From positions 744,001 through 808,000 of the forward strand of contig NZ_WNLA01000001.1 of NCBI RefSeq assembly GCF_009720865.1: a stretch of DNA of 64,000 nucleotides, given 5' to 3'. Positions 45,471-54,809 of this stretch are shown here, in pieces (position 1 is the first letter of the stretch; each line of letters opens with the position of its first letter). The DNA is from Pseudoduganella ginsengisoli (GTDB lineage Bacteria > Pseudomonadota > Gammaproteobacteria > Burkholderiales > Burkholderiaceae_D). The notes beneath the pieces were generated by a model. The model saw only the letters and a list, made by a program, of their open reading frames with translations, had not been told where the DNA came from and made no database searches. The translations under genes were made by a program, and so were the position numbers.

Positions 45471-46685
45471 GTGTTTTTTCAATCGATCTTTCAATCGCGG
45501 ATCACTGCATGGATGGCGCAAGTGCGGCAGCAAATGGCGCTGCCGCTGCGCATCGAACTGTGGAATGGCCAGCAACTGGACTTTTCTTCCGACATTCCCC
45601 GTGTGACGATCCGTATCCCGCACCCTTCCGCCGCACGCTACCTGCTGTCGCCGTCACTGGACAACATGGGCTCGGCCTATGTGGAAGGAGCGATCGAAGT
45701 GCGGGGCGCCGCGCGCGACATGATCGCCATCGTCAATGCGCTGGCCCGCACCACATTGGCCCAGCCGGGCCGCGCCGCCAAAGTCGTGCGCAACTTTGTG
45801 CACAGCAAAGCCAAAGATGCGGAAGCCATCCGCTACCACTACGACGTATCCAACGAGTTTTACGCGCAATTCCTCGATCCCGCCATGGTGTATTCGTGCG
45901 CTTATTTCGAACATGGCGATGAAGACCTGGCCACTGCGCAGCAAAAGAAGATTGACCATATCCTCACCAAAATCCGGTTGCAGCAGGGCCATATGCTGCT
46001 CGACATCGGCTGCGGCTGGGGTGCGCTGGTGATCCGCGCAGCGCAGCGTTTCGGCGCGCGCTGCGTCGGCATTACACTGTCGGAAAACCAGTATGCACTG
46101 GCGCGCCAGCGCGTCGAACAGGCGGGGCTGGCGCACCTGGTGGAAATCCGCTTGCAGGATTACCGCGATATCCGGGGCACGTTCGACCGCATCACCAGCG
46201 TCGGCATGTTCGAGCACGTGGGACGGCGCCATTTGCCGGAATATTTCGCCGCCATCGCGCGGTTGCTGTCCGACGATGGCGTGGCCATGAACCATGGCAT
46301 CACGAGCACGGATCCGGACAGCGGGGAAACACCCTATGGCGGCGGCGAGTTCATCGATAAATATGTGTTCCCGCAAGGGGAACTGGTGCATGTGGGCGAA
46401 GTGTTGAAGACCATGCAGCAGGGCGGACTGGAAGCGTACGACGTGGAAAACCTGCGCCGCCATTACGCCCGCACGTGCGCACTGTGGACCGACAATGCGG
46501 AAGCCCAAGCGGAACAAATGCGCGCCATGGGCGGCGACAAGCGCTACCGCATCTGGCACGTCTATCTGGCGGGGTGCAGCTATGCGTTTGACCAGGACTG
46601 GATCAGCCTGTACCAGATCGTGTGCGGCAAGGCGGGGCGGCACTCGCAGGGGCTGCCGTGGTCGCGGCGGTATATGTATCGCTAG
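45471..46685 (+). CDS. cfa: Cyclopropane-fatty-acyl-phospholipid synthase family protein
   Basis: A 404-residue SAM-dependent methyltransferase that should convert unsaturated phospholipid acyl chains to cyclopropane ones. The SAM site LDIGCGWG is at 177-184. Motifs DVSNEFYAQFLDPAMVYSCAYF, GITLSENQYALARQR, GMFEHVGR, and a terminal HSQGLPWSRRYMYR are typical. It starts at GTG 45471 with a perfect GGAGG upstream. The stop abuts the end of the convergent hybrid kinase gene with no gap. Confidence 0.9.
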   Translation: MFFQSIFQSRITAWMAQVRQQMALPLRIELWNGQQLDFSSDIPRVTIRIPHPSAARYLLSPSLDNMGSAYVEGAIEVRGAARDMIAIVNALARTTLAQPGRAAKVVRNFVHSKAKDAEAIRYHYDVSNEFYAQFLDPAMVYSCAYFEHGDEDLATAQQKKIDHILTKIRLQQGHMLLDIGCGWGALVIRAAQRFGARCVGITLSENQYALARQRVEQAGLAHLVEIRLQDYRDIRGTFDRITSVGMFEHVGRRHLPEYFAAIARLLSDDGVAMNHGITSTDPDSGETPYGGGEFIDKYVFPQGELVHVGEVLKTMQQGGLEAYDVENLRRHYARTCALWTDNAEAQAEQMRAMGGDKRYRIWHVYLAGCSYAFDQDWISLYQIVCGKAGRHSQGLPWSRRYMYR

Positions 46686-48899
46686 CTATGCGCGCTCAAT
46701 CACCGCTTTCAGTTCGCTGTAGACGTCCTGCAGCGCCGCCTCCAGCGCATCAAGATCGCCCACGCCGGACGCTGCAATGGCCCGCTGCGCGCCAAAGTTC
46801 ACCAGCACGCCCTTCAAACTGTGGAGGGCGCGGGACGCGCGGTCATCGTCGCCGGCCTCCCGCGCTGCCAGCACTTCGCGCCACAGCTGCGGCCCATCCT
46901 GCAAGAACAGCGCAGCCAGTTCATGCAATAAATCTTCATCGCCATCGAGCCGCAACAGCGCGGCATGCCAGTCCAGCACCGGCGCCGCCGCTTGCGCCAC
47001 ATACGGCGCCAGCGCATGCCGCAAACGGGCCAGGTCAATAGGCTTCGACAGATAATCATCCATGCCCGCTTCCAGGCACCGCTCACGGTCACCCGCCATG
47101 GCCCGCGCCGTCATGGCGATGATGGGCACGTGGCGCTTACCGCCATGTTCCCATTCACGGATATGGCGCGTGGCGGCCAGGCCATCGAGCACCGGCATTT
47201 GCACATCCATCAGCACCACGTCAAATTCGTGGCGGGTGGCCAGCTCCAGCGCAGCCACGCCGGTACCGGCCAAGGTTGGGCGGTGCCCCAGCTTTTCCAG
47301 CAGGCGCAACGCCAGGCGCTGGTTGACGGGGTTGTCTTCGGCCAGCAGCACGCGCAAGCTCCCCGGGGACGCCGCGTGCGCCTCGCCCGCCTCCGGCTGC
47401 TCCACATCTTGCGCCAGCATGGCGCCATCCGCCGCCGTTGCGGCCGGACGCAGCGCCACGGCCGCCAGTCCCGTATGGCGCAGCGGCACCGTGAACGAAA
47501 ACCGGCTGCCCTGACCTGGCTCACTGCTGACACGCAATTCCCCTTGCATCAAAATCACCAGGCGGCTGCATATCGTCAGCCCCAGCCCCGTGCCGCCAAA
47601 CTGGCGCGTGGTGGAACCGTCGACCTGGGCAAATGGTTCGAAAATCAATTGCAGCTTATCTTCCGGGATGCCGATGCCCGTATCGAGCACGGTGAAGCAG
47701 ATTTCACACTGCTGATCGTCATCGCGCTCCAGCGCCAGCGCCACTTCCACGTAGCCGGCCGGCGTGAACTTGATGGCATTGCCGATCAGGTTGATCAATA
47801 CCTGGCGCAAGCGCCCCGGATCGCCCCGCACATTGCGCGGCAGCGACGGCGGCAGCACGCAACGCAACTCCAATCCTTTCTGGTTCGCCCGCAGCGCCAT
47901 CACGCGCACGGCGTCTTCCACCATTTGCCGCAAGTCGAACGGCACATCTTCGATGTCGAGCTTGCCCGCCTCCACCTTGGAAAAATCCAGGATGCCGTCA
48001 ACGATGTTCATCAGCGCTTCCGCCGACGCCTTGACCAGCCCGATATCGGCGCGCTGCTGCGGCGTCAGGTCCGACTCCAGCACCAGCTCCGTCATGCCGA
48101 TAATCCCATTCATCGGGGTGCGGATTTCATGGCTCATATTGGCCAGGAATTCACTCTTGGCGCGGTTGGCGGTTTCCGCCGATTCCACGGCCCGCTGCAT
48201 GGCGTCGCGTGCGGCGCGCTGTTCGCTGATGTCGGTGAAATAGCCCAGCATGTATTCGCTGCCGCCGCTGCTGATGACGCTGCGCGAGACAATCACGTCG
48301 CGGGGCGGATCAAAGCCCATCAGGCGCCGCTCGCTTTGGACGGCCTGGCCCTGCCACGCCAGCGCATCTTCGCGCCGTGTCGCTTCCGCCCAGCGCGGCG
48401 ACGCGATGTGCTCGATGGTGCGGCCCAGGATTTCTTCGCGCGTGCGCTGCGTATATTCCTCGAACCGCTTGTTAAAGCGCAGGTAGTGGCCGGCGCGGTC
48501 TTTAAGAAAGATCGGAATCGGCAACTGGTCGAGGATTTGTTCCGTCAATTGCTGGTTGTGCAGCGCATCGTCTTCGCGGTTCAACTGCAAATCCTGCAGC
48601 AGCGATGCCAGCCGGCGCGCTTCTTCGCGCCCGCTGCGCGTACCGAGGCCGTGGCGGGCTGCTTCCTGGTGCAGCAGCAGGTTTTCCGCGCGCACCAGCG
48701 CCAGCTCCGCTTCCACTTCGCGCAGCCGCGGTTCCAGCCCAGGGTCGGCCCGTTCGCCTTCCTGCAACAGCGCCACCAGGCCATTGGCCAGCGCTGTTTC
48801 GCCAATCGCCCGCAACGACGCCAGGCGGTGCGCCATTTCTTCTTCATTGACGGCGCCCAGCGCCCGCCGGATCAGTTTCAGCAGGCGGAAGTACTGCAT
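46686..48899 (-). CDS. Cytosolic hybrid histidine kinase PAS-HisKA-HATPase-REC-Hpt
   Basis: This 737-residue protein has no transmembrane helix. The N-terminal coiled-coil region (about 1-110) leads to a PAS domain (about 115-235: ILDQLPIPIFLKDRAGHYL). The HisKA motif [13 protein letters not shown], HATPase GTGLGLTI, receiver LMDVQMPVLDG and Hpt RALHSLKGVLVN follow. It lies 1 bp after the HD-GYP regulator stop on the same strand, so these probably form one system: the kinase passes phosphate to that regulator. The stated start sits at the operon junction; earlier in-frame codons would overlap the regulator. Confidence 0.92.
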   Translation of the reverse strand: MQYFRLLKLIRRALGAVNEEEMAHRLASLRAIGETALANGLVALLQEGERADPGLEPRLREVEAELALVRAENLLLHQEAARHGLGTRSGREEARRLASLLQDLQLNREDDALHNQQLTEQILDQLPIPIFLKDRAGHYLRFNKRFEEYTQRTREEILGRTIEHIASPRWAEATRREDALAWQGQAVQSERRLMGFDPPRDVIVSRSVISSGGSEYMLGYFTDISEQRAARDAMQRAVESAETANRAKSEFLANMSHEIRTPMNGIIGMTELVLESDLTPQQRADIGLVKASAEALMNIVDGILDFSKVEAGKLDIEDVPFDLRQMVEDAVRVMALRANQKGLELRCVLPPSLPRNVRGDPGRLRQVLINLIGNAIKFTPAGYVEVALALERDDDQQCEICFTVLDTGIGIPEDKLQLIFEPFAQVDGSTTRQFGGTGLGLTICSRLVILMQGELRVSSEPGQGSRFSFTVPLRHTGLAAVALRPAATAADGAMLAQDVEQPEAGEAHAASPGSLRVLLAEDNPVNQRLALRLLEKLGHRPTLAGTGVAALELATRHEFDVVLMDVQMPVLDGLAATRHIREWEHGGKRHVPIIAMTARAMAGDRERCLEAGMDDYLSKPIDLARLRHALAPYVAQAAAPVLDWHAALLRLDGDEDLLHELAALFLQDGPQLWREVLAAREAGDDDRASRALHSLKGVLVNFGAQRAIAASGVGDLDALEAALQDVYSELKAVIERA

Positions 48900-48900
48900 G

Positions 48901-49965
48901 TCAGGCCCCGCCGGCGGCGGGTTCCGCTGCGTGCCCGGGATCTTCGTAGCGGGCGCGGATAGCGTGCACGTCATCCCAGCGCGCCAGCAAGGCCGCCACG
49001 CAGCGGGGATCAAAGTGGCTGCCGCTGTTATCCAACAGGTACTGGCGCGCCGCATCCATGGTCCACGCGCGTTTATAAGGACGGCGGCTGGTCAGCGCAT
49101 CGAATACGTCGGCCACCGCCACGATGCGGCCGGCCAGCGCAATGGCGTCGCCCTGCACGCCATTCGGGTAGCCGGTGCCGTCATAGCGCTCGTGGTGCGT
49201 CAGCGCGATGGTGGCGGCCAGCTGCAGCATGGGCGCCTGGCTGCTTTTCAGGATGTCATAGCCGATTTGCGCGTGCTGGCGCATGACCGCCATTTCCTCG
49301 TCCGTCAGCCGGCCCGGCTTCAGCAAAATCTGGTCGGGCGTGCCGACTTTGCCCACGTCGTGCATGGGCGCCGCATTGAAAATGTCTTCCTGCTCTTGCG
49401 GCGGCAAGCCCAGTTCTTCGGCAATCAGGCGTGAATAATGCGCCATGCGCAAAATGTGGGCGCCGGTTTCCGGGTCGCGGTATTCCGATGCACGCGCCAG
49501 CAGCATGATGGTTTCCTGCTCGCGGTCGCGCAATTCGGCCGTGGCCTTGGCCACTTCATCGGCCAGCCAGCGCGCGCGGTGCTGCAGGCTGGCGGTGGCG
49601 CGCCGCAGTTGCAGCATATTGCGCGTGCGGGCCAGGAATTCGACTTTGTCGATGGGTTTGATGAGGAAATCGCTGGCGCCGTTTTCCAGCGCGCGGTGCC
49701 GCACTTCGACATCCATGCTGGCCGTCACCATCAGCACAGGCGGCCGTTCGCGCGGATCGCCCTGCAGCCGGGCGATCAATTCCAGCCCATCCATGTCCGG
49801 CATCATGTAATCAATGATCAGCAAGTCCCACGGATGGCTGTTGCACCAGTCCAGCGCCGGCTGCGCAGCCTGGAACGTCACGGTTTGCACGCCATCGAGC
49901 TTGCCGATCAGGCGCGACATCAACACCAGGTTGATGTGGGTATCGTCGACGATGACTACATTCAT
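48901..49965 (-). CDS. Response regulator with HD-GYP domain (cyclic-di-GMP phosphodiesterase)
   Basis: This 354-residue protein has an N-terminal receiver (acceptor Asp52 in LLIIDYMMPDMDG), a coiled-coil connector and an HD-GYP domain. The metal and catalytic motifs are present: HILRMAHYS, MHDVGKVG, and the HHERYDGTGYP signature. It should degrade c-di-GMP when phosphorylated. GGGGGAG lies upstream; either ATG 49965 or a TTG one codon earlier would fit. It precedes the hybrid kinase by 1 bp. Confidence 0.93.
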   Translation of the reverse strand: MNVVIVDDTHINLVLMSRLIGKLDGVQTVTFQAAQPALDWCNSHPWDLLIIDYMMPDMDGLELIARLQGDPRERPPVLMVTASMDVEVRHRALENGASDFLIKPIDKVEFLARTRNMLQLRRATASLQHRARWLADEVAKATAELRDREQETIMLLARASEYRDPETGAHILRMAHYSRLIAEELGLPPQEQEDIFNAAPMHDVGKVGTPDQILLKPGRLTDEEMAVMRQHAQIGYDILKSSQAPMLQLAATIALTHHERYDGTGYPNGVQGDAIALAGRIVAVADVFDALTSRRPYKRAWTMDAARQYLLDNSGSHFDPRCVAALLARWDDVHAIRARYEDPGHAAEPAAGGA

Positions 49966-49995
49966 CAACCCGCGCTCCCCCTTGGTAACAGCCCG

Positions 49996-50523
49996 CTACT
50001 TCAGGCGGTTGCTGTGCATTTTGCGGAATTTGACGACTTTGGGTTCCACCACGAACGCGCAATAGCCTTGCAGCGGGTGCTGGGCAAAGTAATTCTGGTG
50101 ATAGTCTTCGGCGCGGTAATATGGTTGCGGCGGCGATAATTCCGTGACGATGGGCGCGTCCCACACCGCCGCCATTTCCGCCATCACCTGGCGCGCCGTG
50201 GCTTCCTGTTCCGGCGACTGGTAATAAATCACGGAGCGGTACTGGGTGCCGACGTCGTTGCCCTGGCGGTTCAACGTGGTGGGATCGTGGATGGTGAAGA
50301 AAATTTCCAGGATATCGCGGTACGAGATGACGGCCGGGTCAAACTCCAGCTTGACCACTTCGGCATGGCCGGTGCCGCCTGTGCACACCTGTTCATACGT
50401 GGGGTTGGGCTGTTGCCCGCCCGTATAGCCAGATTCCACGGCTGTGACGCCCCGCACCTCCAGGTAAACCGCTTCGATACACCAAAAGCAGCCGCCTCCC
50501 AAGACAGCGGTTTCCATGGTCAT
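49996..50523 (-). CDS. msrA: Peptide methionine sulfoxide reductase A
   Basis: A 175-residue enzyme that repairs methionine-S-sulfoxide, recycled by thioredoxin. The catalytic motif GGGCFWC has the reactive Cys at residue 12, with a Glu at 55-60 region in TGHAEVVKLEFD. I chose ATG 50523 because AGGGGGCTGT precedes it; a second ATG two codons later would also fit. Recycling cysteines near the C-terminus are few (one in LQGYCAFV). It is divergent from the flavin reductase gene. Confidence 0.95.
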   Translation of the reverse strand: MTMETAVLGGGCFWCIEAVYLEVRGVTAVESGYTGGQQPNPTYEQVCTGGTGHAEVVKLEFDPAVISYRDILEIFFTIHDPTTLNRQGNDVGTQYRSVIYYQSPEQEATARQVMAEMAAVWDAPIVTELSPPQPYYRAEDYHQNYFAQHPLQGYCAFVVEPKVVKFRKMHSNRLK

Positions 50524-50633
50524 ACAGCCCCCTGAACAGAGATCACTTTCATAAAGGCTACTGTAACGCAAATGGGTCCAGACTGCATCCCTGCGTTCTT
50601 TGGCATAATGGCGGAAAGATACAGGCATCTCCT

Positions 50634-51137
50634 ATGAATATAAGCTCCCCCCGCGCCGAGTCGCGTGAATTCGATTCCCTGCATTTCCGGCAGGCGCTGT
50701 CGCAATTCGCCACAGGCGTCACCGTCATTACCACGCGCCTCGAAGACGGCAGTTTTCGCGGCTTGACGGCCAGTTCCTTCAATTCCGTGTCGCTGGACCC
50801 GCCGCTGGTGCTGTGGAGCCTGGGCACGTCCGCCAACAGTTTGCCGATTTTCAGCGGCAATTCCCATTACGTCATCAATGTGCTCAATGCGGACCAGGCG
50901 CACCTGGCCAAGCTGTTTTCCCGCCGGACCGATGACCCGTGGGAGGGCGTCGAATATGAATTGTCGCGCACCGGCATGCCGATTTTAAAAGGGGCGATTG
51001 CGTGGTTTGAATGCCACAACCGCAGCCGCTACCCGGAAGGCGACCACGTGATTTTTGTCGGCGAAGTGGAAGAATGTGCAATTGCCCCCCAGGAACCGCT
51101 GATTTTCCATGGTGGACAGTTCGGCAAGCTGAAGTAG
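50634..51137 (+). CDS. Flavin reductase family protein (FMN-binding split barrel)
   Basis: A 167-residue protein of the HpaC/flavin reductase-like family: FRQALSQFATGVTVITTRLED, GLTASSFNSVSLDPPLVLWSL, and NVLNADQAHLAKLFS. These provide reduced FMN or FAD to a partner monooxygenase; no monooxygenase gene is adjacent. It could also be a stand-alone reductase of unknown substrate. Confidence 0.88.
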   Translation: MNISSPRAESREFDSLHFRQALSQFATGVTVITTRLEDGSFRGLTASSFNSVSLDPPLVLWSLGTSANSLPIFSGNSHYVINVLNADQAHLAKLFSRRTDDPWEGVEYELSRTGMPILKGAIAWFECHNRSRYPEGDHVIFVGEVEECAIAPQEPLIFHGGQFGKLK

Positions 51138-51235
51138 TGTCAAAAACGGAAATTTGGTGTCGCCATTTGAAAAGCCGCGCCGGAAACACCGTTCTAGAAT
51201 GGCGGGATCATCCACCATAACGAGAGACTATTACG

Positions 51236-52420
51236 ATGAGCCAAGCCCGCGCGCAATTCCACTGGGATGATCCCCTGTTGTTGAATAGCCAGCTGAGCGA
51301 CGACGAGCGCATGGTGCGCGACGCCGCCGCGGCATATTGCCAGGACAAACTGGCGCCCCGCATCCTGGAAGCCTTCCGCCACGAGCGCATGGACACCAGC
51401 ATCTTCCGCGAAATGGGCGAACTGGGCCTGCTGGGCCCGACGATTCCGGAACAGTACGGCGGTCCGGGCCTGAACTATGTCAGCTATGGCTTGATCGCGC
51501 GCGAAGTCGAGCGTGTTGACTCCGGCTACCGCTCGATGATGAGCGTGCAGTCGTCGCTGGTCATGGTGCCGATTTATGAATTCGGCACGGAAGCGCAGAA
51601 ACAAAAATACTTGCCAAAACTGGCTACTGGCGAATGGATTGGCTGCTTCGGCCTGACCGAACCGAACCACGGTTCCGATCCTGGCTCGATGGTGACGCGC
51701 GCCCGTAAAGTGGCAGGCGGCTACGAGCTGACCGGTTCGAAAATGTGGATCACCAATTCGCCGGTGGCCGACGTGTTCGTCGTGTGGGCCAAGGATGACG
51801 AAGGCGCGATCCGCGGCTTCATCCTGGACAAGGGCATGAAGGGCTTGAGCGCCCCGGCCATCCACGGCAAATTCGGCCTGCGCGCTTCGGTGACTGGTGA
51901 AATCGTCATGGATAGCGTGTTCTGCCCGGAAGAAAACGCGTTCCCGGACGTGCGCGGCTTGAAAGGCCCGTTCACCTGCCTGAACTCGGCACGCTACGGT
52001 ATCGCGTGGGGCGCCATCGGCGCTGCCGAAGATTGCTGGCACACTGCCCGCCAATACACGCTGGACCGCCACCAATTCGGCCGTCCGCTGGCGGCGAACC
52101 AGCTGGTACAAAAGAAGCTGGCCGACATGCAAACGGAAATCACGCTGGCGCTGCAAGGCTGCCTGCGCCTGGGCCGCATGAAGGATGAAGGCACGGCTGC
52201 CGTGGAAATCACGTCGATCATGAAGCGCAATTCCTGCGGCAAATCGCTGGACATCGCCCGCACGGCCCGCGACATGCTGGGCGGCAACGGCATCTCCGAC
52301 GAGTTCGGCATCGTGCGCCACATGGTGAACCTGGAAGTGGTCAACACGTACGAAGGCACGCACGATATCCACGCGCTGATCCTGGGCCGCGCCATCACGG
52401 GTATCCAGGCATTCCAGTAA
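51236..52420 (+). CDS. gcdH: Glutaryl-CoA dehydrogenase
   Basis: A 394-residue FAD acyl-CoA dehydrogenase that oxidises and decarboxylates glutaryl-CoA to crotonyl-CoA in lysine/tryptophan breakdown. The catalytic Glu is near 373 in [36 protein letters not shown] and [15 protein letters not shown] match the GcdH subgroup. No CoA-ligase or CoA-transferase neighbour is seen. CATAACGAGAGAC lies upstream, with a TAGAAT at about 51193 as a possible -10. Confidence 0.92.
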   Translation: MSQARAQFHWDDPLLLNSQLSDDERMVRDAAAAYCQDKLAPRILEAFRHERMDTSIFREMGELGLLGPTIPEQYGGPGLNYVSYGLIAREVERVDSGYRSMMSVQSSLVMVPIYEFGTEAQKQKYLPKLATGEWIGCFGLTEPNHGSDPGSMVTRARKVAGGYELTGSKMWITNSPVADVFVVWAKDDEGAIRGFILDKGMKGLSAPAIHGKFGLRASVTGEIVMDSVFCPEENAFPDVRGLKGPFTCLNSARYGIAWGAIGAAEDCWHTARQYTLDRHQFGRPLAANQLVQKKLADMQTEITLALQGCLRLGRMKDEGTAAVEITSIMKRNSCGKSLDIARTARDMLGGNGISDEFGIVRHMVNLEVVNTYEGTHDIHALILGRAITGIQAFQ

Positions 52421-52441
52421 TCGCAAACGCCTGAAACAACA

Positions 52442-52478
52442 ACGCCGCAAGGGTCATCCCTGCGGCGTGTTTCTTTTT
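52442..52478 (+). terminator. Terminator of gcdH
   Basis: ACGCCGCA-(A)-GGG pairs with CCC-TGCGGCGT around TCAT, followed by GTTTCTTTTT, 22 bp past the gcdH stop. Confidence 0.88.
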
Positions 52479-52504
52479 GGTTTGGTGCCTGGCACCAAAC
52501 CAAA
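52476..52504. repeat. Perfect 14-bp palindrome with GGTGCCTGGCACC core
   Basis: Two perfect 14-bp arms with a single T at the centre contain the core GGTGCCTGGCACC, a motif I recall as recurring in related betaproteobacteria. It overlaps the end of the gcdH terminator and the start of the next hairpin. Confidence 0.85.
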
Positions 52505-52538
52505 CGCCGCAGCGCTCTGCACGCTGCGGCGTTTTACT
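52503..52538. terminator. Second hairpin between gcdH and the OmpW gene
   Basis: A perfect 12-bp stem (AACGCCGCAGCG / CGCTGCGGCGTT) with a 7-nt loop. On the plus strand it runs into TTTTACTTT; on the minus strand it serves the OmpW-like gene. Confidence 0.7.
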
Positions 52539-52556
52539 TTCAGACCCGGAAGCGGC

Positions 52557-53249
52557 TTACCATTTCCAGTTGAAGTTGTGGCCGATCGAGATGGCCACAG
52601 CGGTCGGGTCCAGGCGCGCAACCTGGGTCTGGCCCGTCGAATACGTTGCCGTGGTCTTCAACTTGGTCTTGATGACGTTCACGTCCACGAACCAGTCTTG
52701 TTTGAACGACACGGTGGTGCCCAGTTTGTAGCTGAGCGCCCACTTGTTTTTCATCGAGAACGTCACTGGCTTGCCGCCTGGATCCAGTACAGCCGTCAAC
52801 TGGCCGGAACCCGTTTCATTGCGGAACATCGCATACGTGATACCCAGGCCAGCGTAAGGACGGATCATGCTGGTTGGCTGGAACAAGTGGTAATTGATGA
52901 ACGCAGTCGGCGGCAACACTTCCGACGTGGCCATCTTGCCCGTGCCTTCCAGCGCGCCGGCGCCGTAAATCTTGTGCTTGTATGGCACGCCCAAATCCAT
53001 TTCCGCGGAAATGTTGTCAGTTAACATGCGGGCGATGGTAACGATAGGCTGCATGTCGTCGCCAATGTCAGCCTTACTGTTCGGCAATGCCGGCGCGGAC
53101 ACCGGTTCGCTCTTCACATCCGGCATCACATTGTTCAGGCCGACCTTGACCGTATATTGACCAGCCGACTGTGCCGAAGCACCAGACGCCGCACCCAGCG
53201 CCGCGGCCAGCGCCAACAATTTCACTGCGTTATTGATTTGTTTGTTCAT
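52557..53249 (-). CDS. ompW: OmpW-family outer-membrane protein
   Basis: A 230-residue protein with a signal peptide (about 1-26, ending SASAQ) and an eight-strand barrel pattern: YTVKVGLNNVMPDVKSEP, DNISAEMDLGVPYKHKIYG, LPPTAFINYHLFQ, PYAGLGITYAMF, and AISIGHNFNWKW with a terminal aromatic. OmpW proteins form a small hydrophobic channel. A terminal Trp is less usual than Phe but accepted by the barrel assembly machinery. It is the downstream gene of a minus-strand pair with the SGNH-like lipoprotein, 31 bp apart. Confidence 0.83.
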   Translation of the reverse strand: MNKQINNAVKLLALAAALGAASGASAQSAGQYTVKVGLNNVMPDVKSEPVSAPALPNSKADIGDDMQPIVTIARMLTDNISAEMDLGVPYKHKIYGAGALEGTGKMATSEVLPPTAFINYHLFQPTSMIRPYAGLGITYAMFRNETGSGQLTAVLDPGGKPVTFSMKNKWALSYKLGTTVSFKQDWFVDVNVIKTKLKTTATYSTGQTQVARLDPTAVAISIGHNFNWKW

Positions 53250-53280
53250 TGTGTCTCCAGTATCCGTATGGTGCCGCGGC

Positions 53281-54660
53281 TTACAGCCAGCCCTTGACGA
53301 TCATTTTTTCCGAAACGAAGCGAGCCAGCAGCCAGTAGTTGTATGGCGTCGGCAGCGTTTCATCTGCGAAGGAATAGCGGCCCACATCACCCGTCTTCAG
53401 GTTGTTCAGGTTGCAGGTCAGCGCAATGCCCAGCGGGTTTTTCGCAGCGCTCAGATCGCAAGCGGTGTCTTTTACGTTGGTCAAGCCATACGGCGCCGGA
53501 TTGGTCGCCTGGTCATGCGACGACGTCCAGACGTCGATCAGCAGCACGTTGTCCAGGCCGCTCAAGCCTTTATCGAGTTCGTCATTGAACGCTTTCACCA
53601 TCGCCGCAATCAATTGCTGGCTGCTGGACGGCTGCGCCAGGCCCGACGGCGTGGTTGCCACGTCGCCCAGGTTGGCGACGGCCACATATTTCGCGCCATT
53701 CGTCAGCATCTGGTTCTTGACGATGGCCACCAATTCTTTACCCGCCGTCGCCATGGCCGCCACCTGCTCTGCCGAGTGGGCTGCAGCGTAGTCCGTACCG
53801 GCTTTGGTGCCGGCCGCCGTCGCGTCAGCTTGCGCCTTGGCGACCATCGGGCCATACACGGTTGGCGATGCCGCCGCGGTATTGCCAGCCTTGACCGCAG
53901 CAGTCACTGCCGCCGTGACAACGGTGGCATCCGTGTGCGATGGGTTGGCCGATTCCGCTGCCATGGCCAGGCCGATCGCCTGGGCTGCCGTTTGCGGATT
54001 GGTGGCGCCGGCCGCCAGTTGCGCGATCAGGCTGTTGGCGAAGGCCGTCGTGCCTGCCGACGTGCCGGCTGCGGTAGCCGCTGCCGACAGCGCGCCCAGG
54101 TTGAACAGCACGTCATTGCCGCCAGCCATGACGAAAACAATTTCATCGCCTTTGAACTTGCCGCCCACTGCCGCCAGGTGGTTTTTCACTTGCTGCGCCA
54201 CCGGCACCGTCAACAGGCCCAGCGGGCTGCCCGTCAATTTATTGCCAGGACCAACCGGGCTGGTCACGCGGGCGCCGCCCTGTGCATAGCCATAGCAGCC
54301 GGCATTGGTGGTTACGGGGACTTTGAAGCCTTTGGTGGCGTCGCCGTCCAGGCCCGTCATGGCTGCGCATGGCGCTGGCAGGCCGAACTGGGCTGCCAGC
54401 AATTCCAGCCAGATCTTGCCGGAGAATTCAGGACCGGTGCCGGTGGCGCCGTTAATCGTATATTTGCCGCCGCCCAGCGCCTTAACGCCGCCTACGGCAT
54501 ACGTGCCGACGTCGGACAAGCTGTCACCGAAGGAGACTTGCGATGCGAATTTAACTTTGAGGGTTTGGTCGCCTGCATCAGGTTTGCCGCTGTTGCCGCT
54601 GCAACCGGCCAGAATGGCCGCCGTGGCCATCACTGCGAGCGCAATTTTCGTTTGTCGCAT
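53281..54660 (-). CDS. SGNH/GDSL-like lipoprotein, possibly with altered active site
   Basis: A 459-residue exported lipoprotein: lipobox ILAGC with Cys20. The hydrolase opens with SFGDSLSDVG (nucleophile Ser47), and block III VMAGGNDVLF is present. The final motif should be D-x-x-H near the C-terminus; here it reads FADETLPTPYNYWLLA, with Leu where His is expected. Either the His is supplied elsewhere or the protein is not a normal hydrolase. An Ala/Thr-rich stretch (about 190-300) looks like an inserted, low-complexity linker. GGAGACACA precedes the ATG. It is upstream of the OmpW-like gene on the same strand. Confidence 0.8.
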   Translation of the reverse strand: MRQTKIALAVMATAAILAGCSGNSGKPDAGDQTLKVKFASQVSFGDSLSDVGTYAVGGVKALGGGKYTINGATGTGPEFSGKIWLELLAAQFGLPAPCAAMTGLDGDATKGFKVPVTTNAGCYGYAQGGARVTSPVGPGNKLTGSPLGLLTVPVAQQVKNHLAAVGGKFKGDEIVFVMAGGNDVLFNLGALSAAATAAGTSAGTTAFANSLIAQLAAGATNPQTAAQAIGLAMAAESANPSHTDATVVTAAVTAAVKAGNTAAASPTVYGPMVAKAQADATAAGTKAGTDYAAAHSAEQVAAMATAGKELVAIVKNQMLTNGAKYVAVANLGDVATTPSGLAQPSSSQQLIAAMVKAFNDELDKGLSGLDNVLLIDVWTSSHDQATNPAPYGLTNVKDTACDLSAAKNPLGIALTCNLNNLKTGDVGRYSFADETLPTPYNYWLLARFVSEKMIVKGWL

Positions 54661-54809
54661 TGTGTCTCCTTAGAAATTCTTAGAAATTTATTCTACTAAT
54701 CGAACGTACGTGCTATTAGCAATCCGCGTAATATGCCAGCCGGAAACATCCTTGTATAGGGCGATTTTGTAAATTGCCCAACTATCCGAGGGGGTATTCT
54801 AACGGCTGG

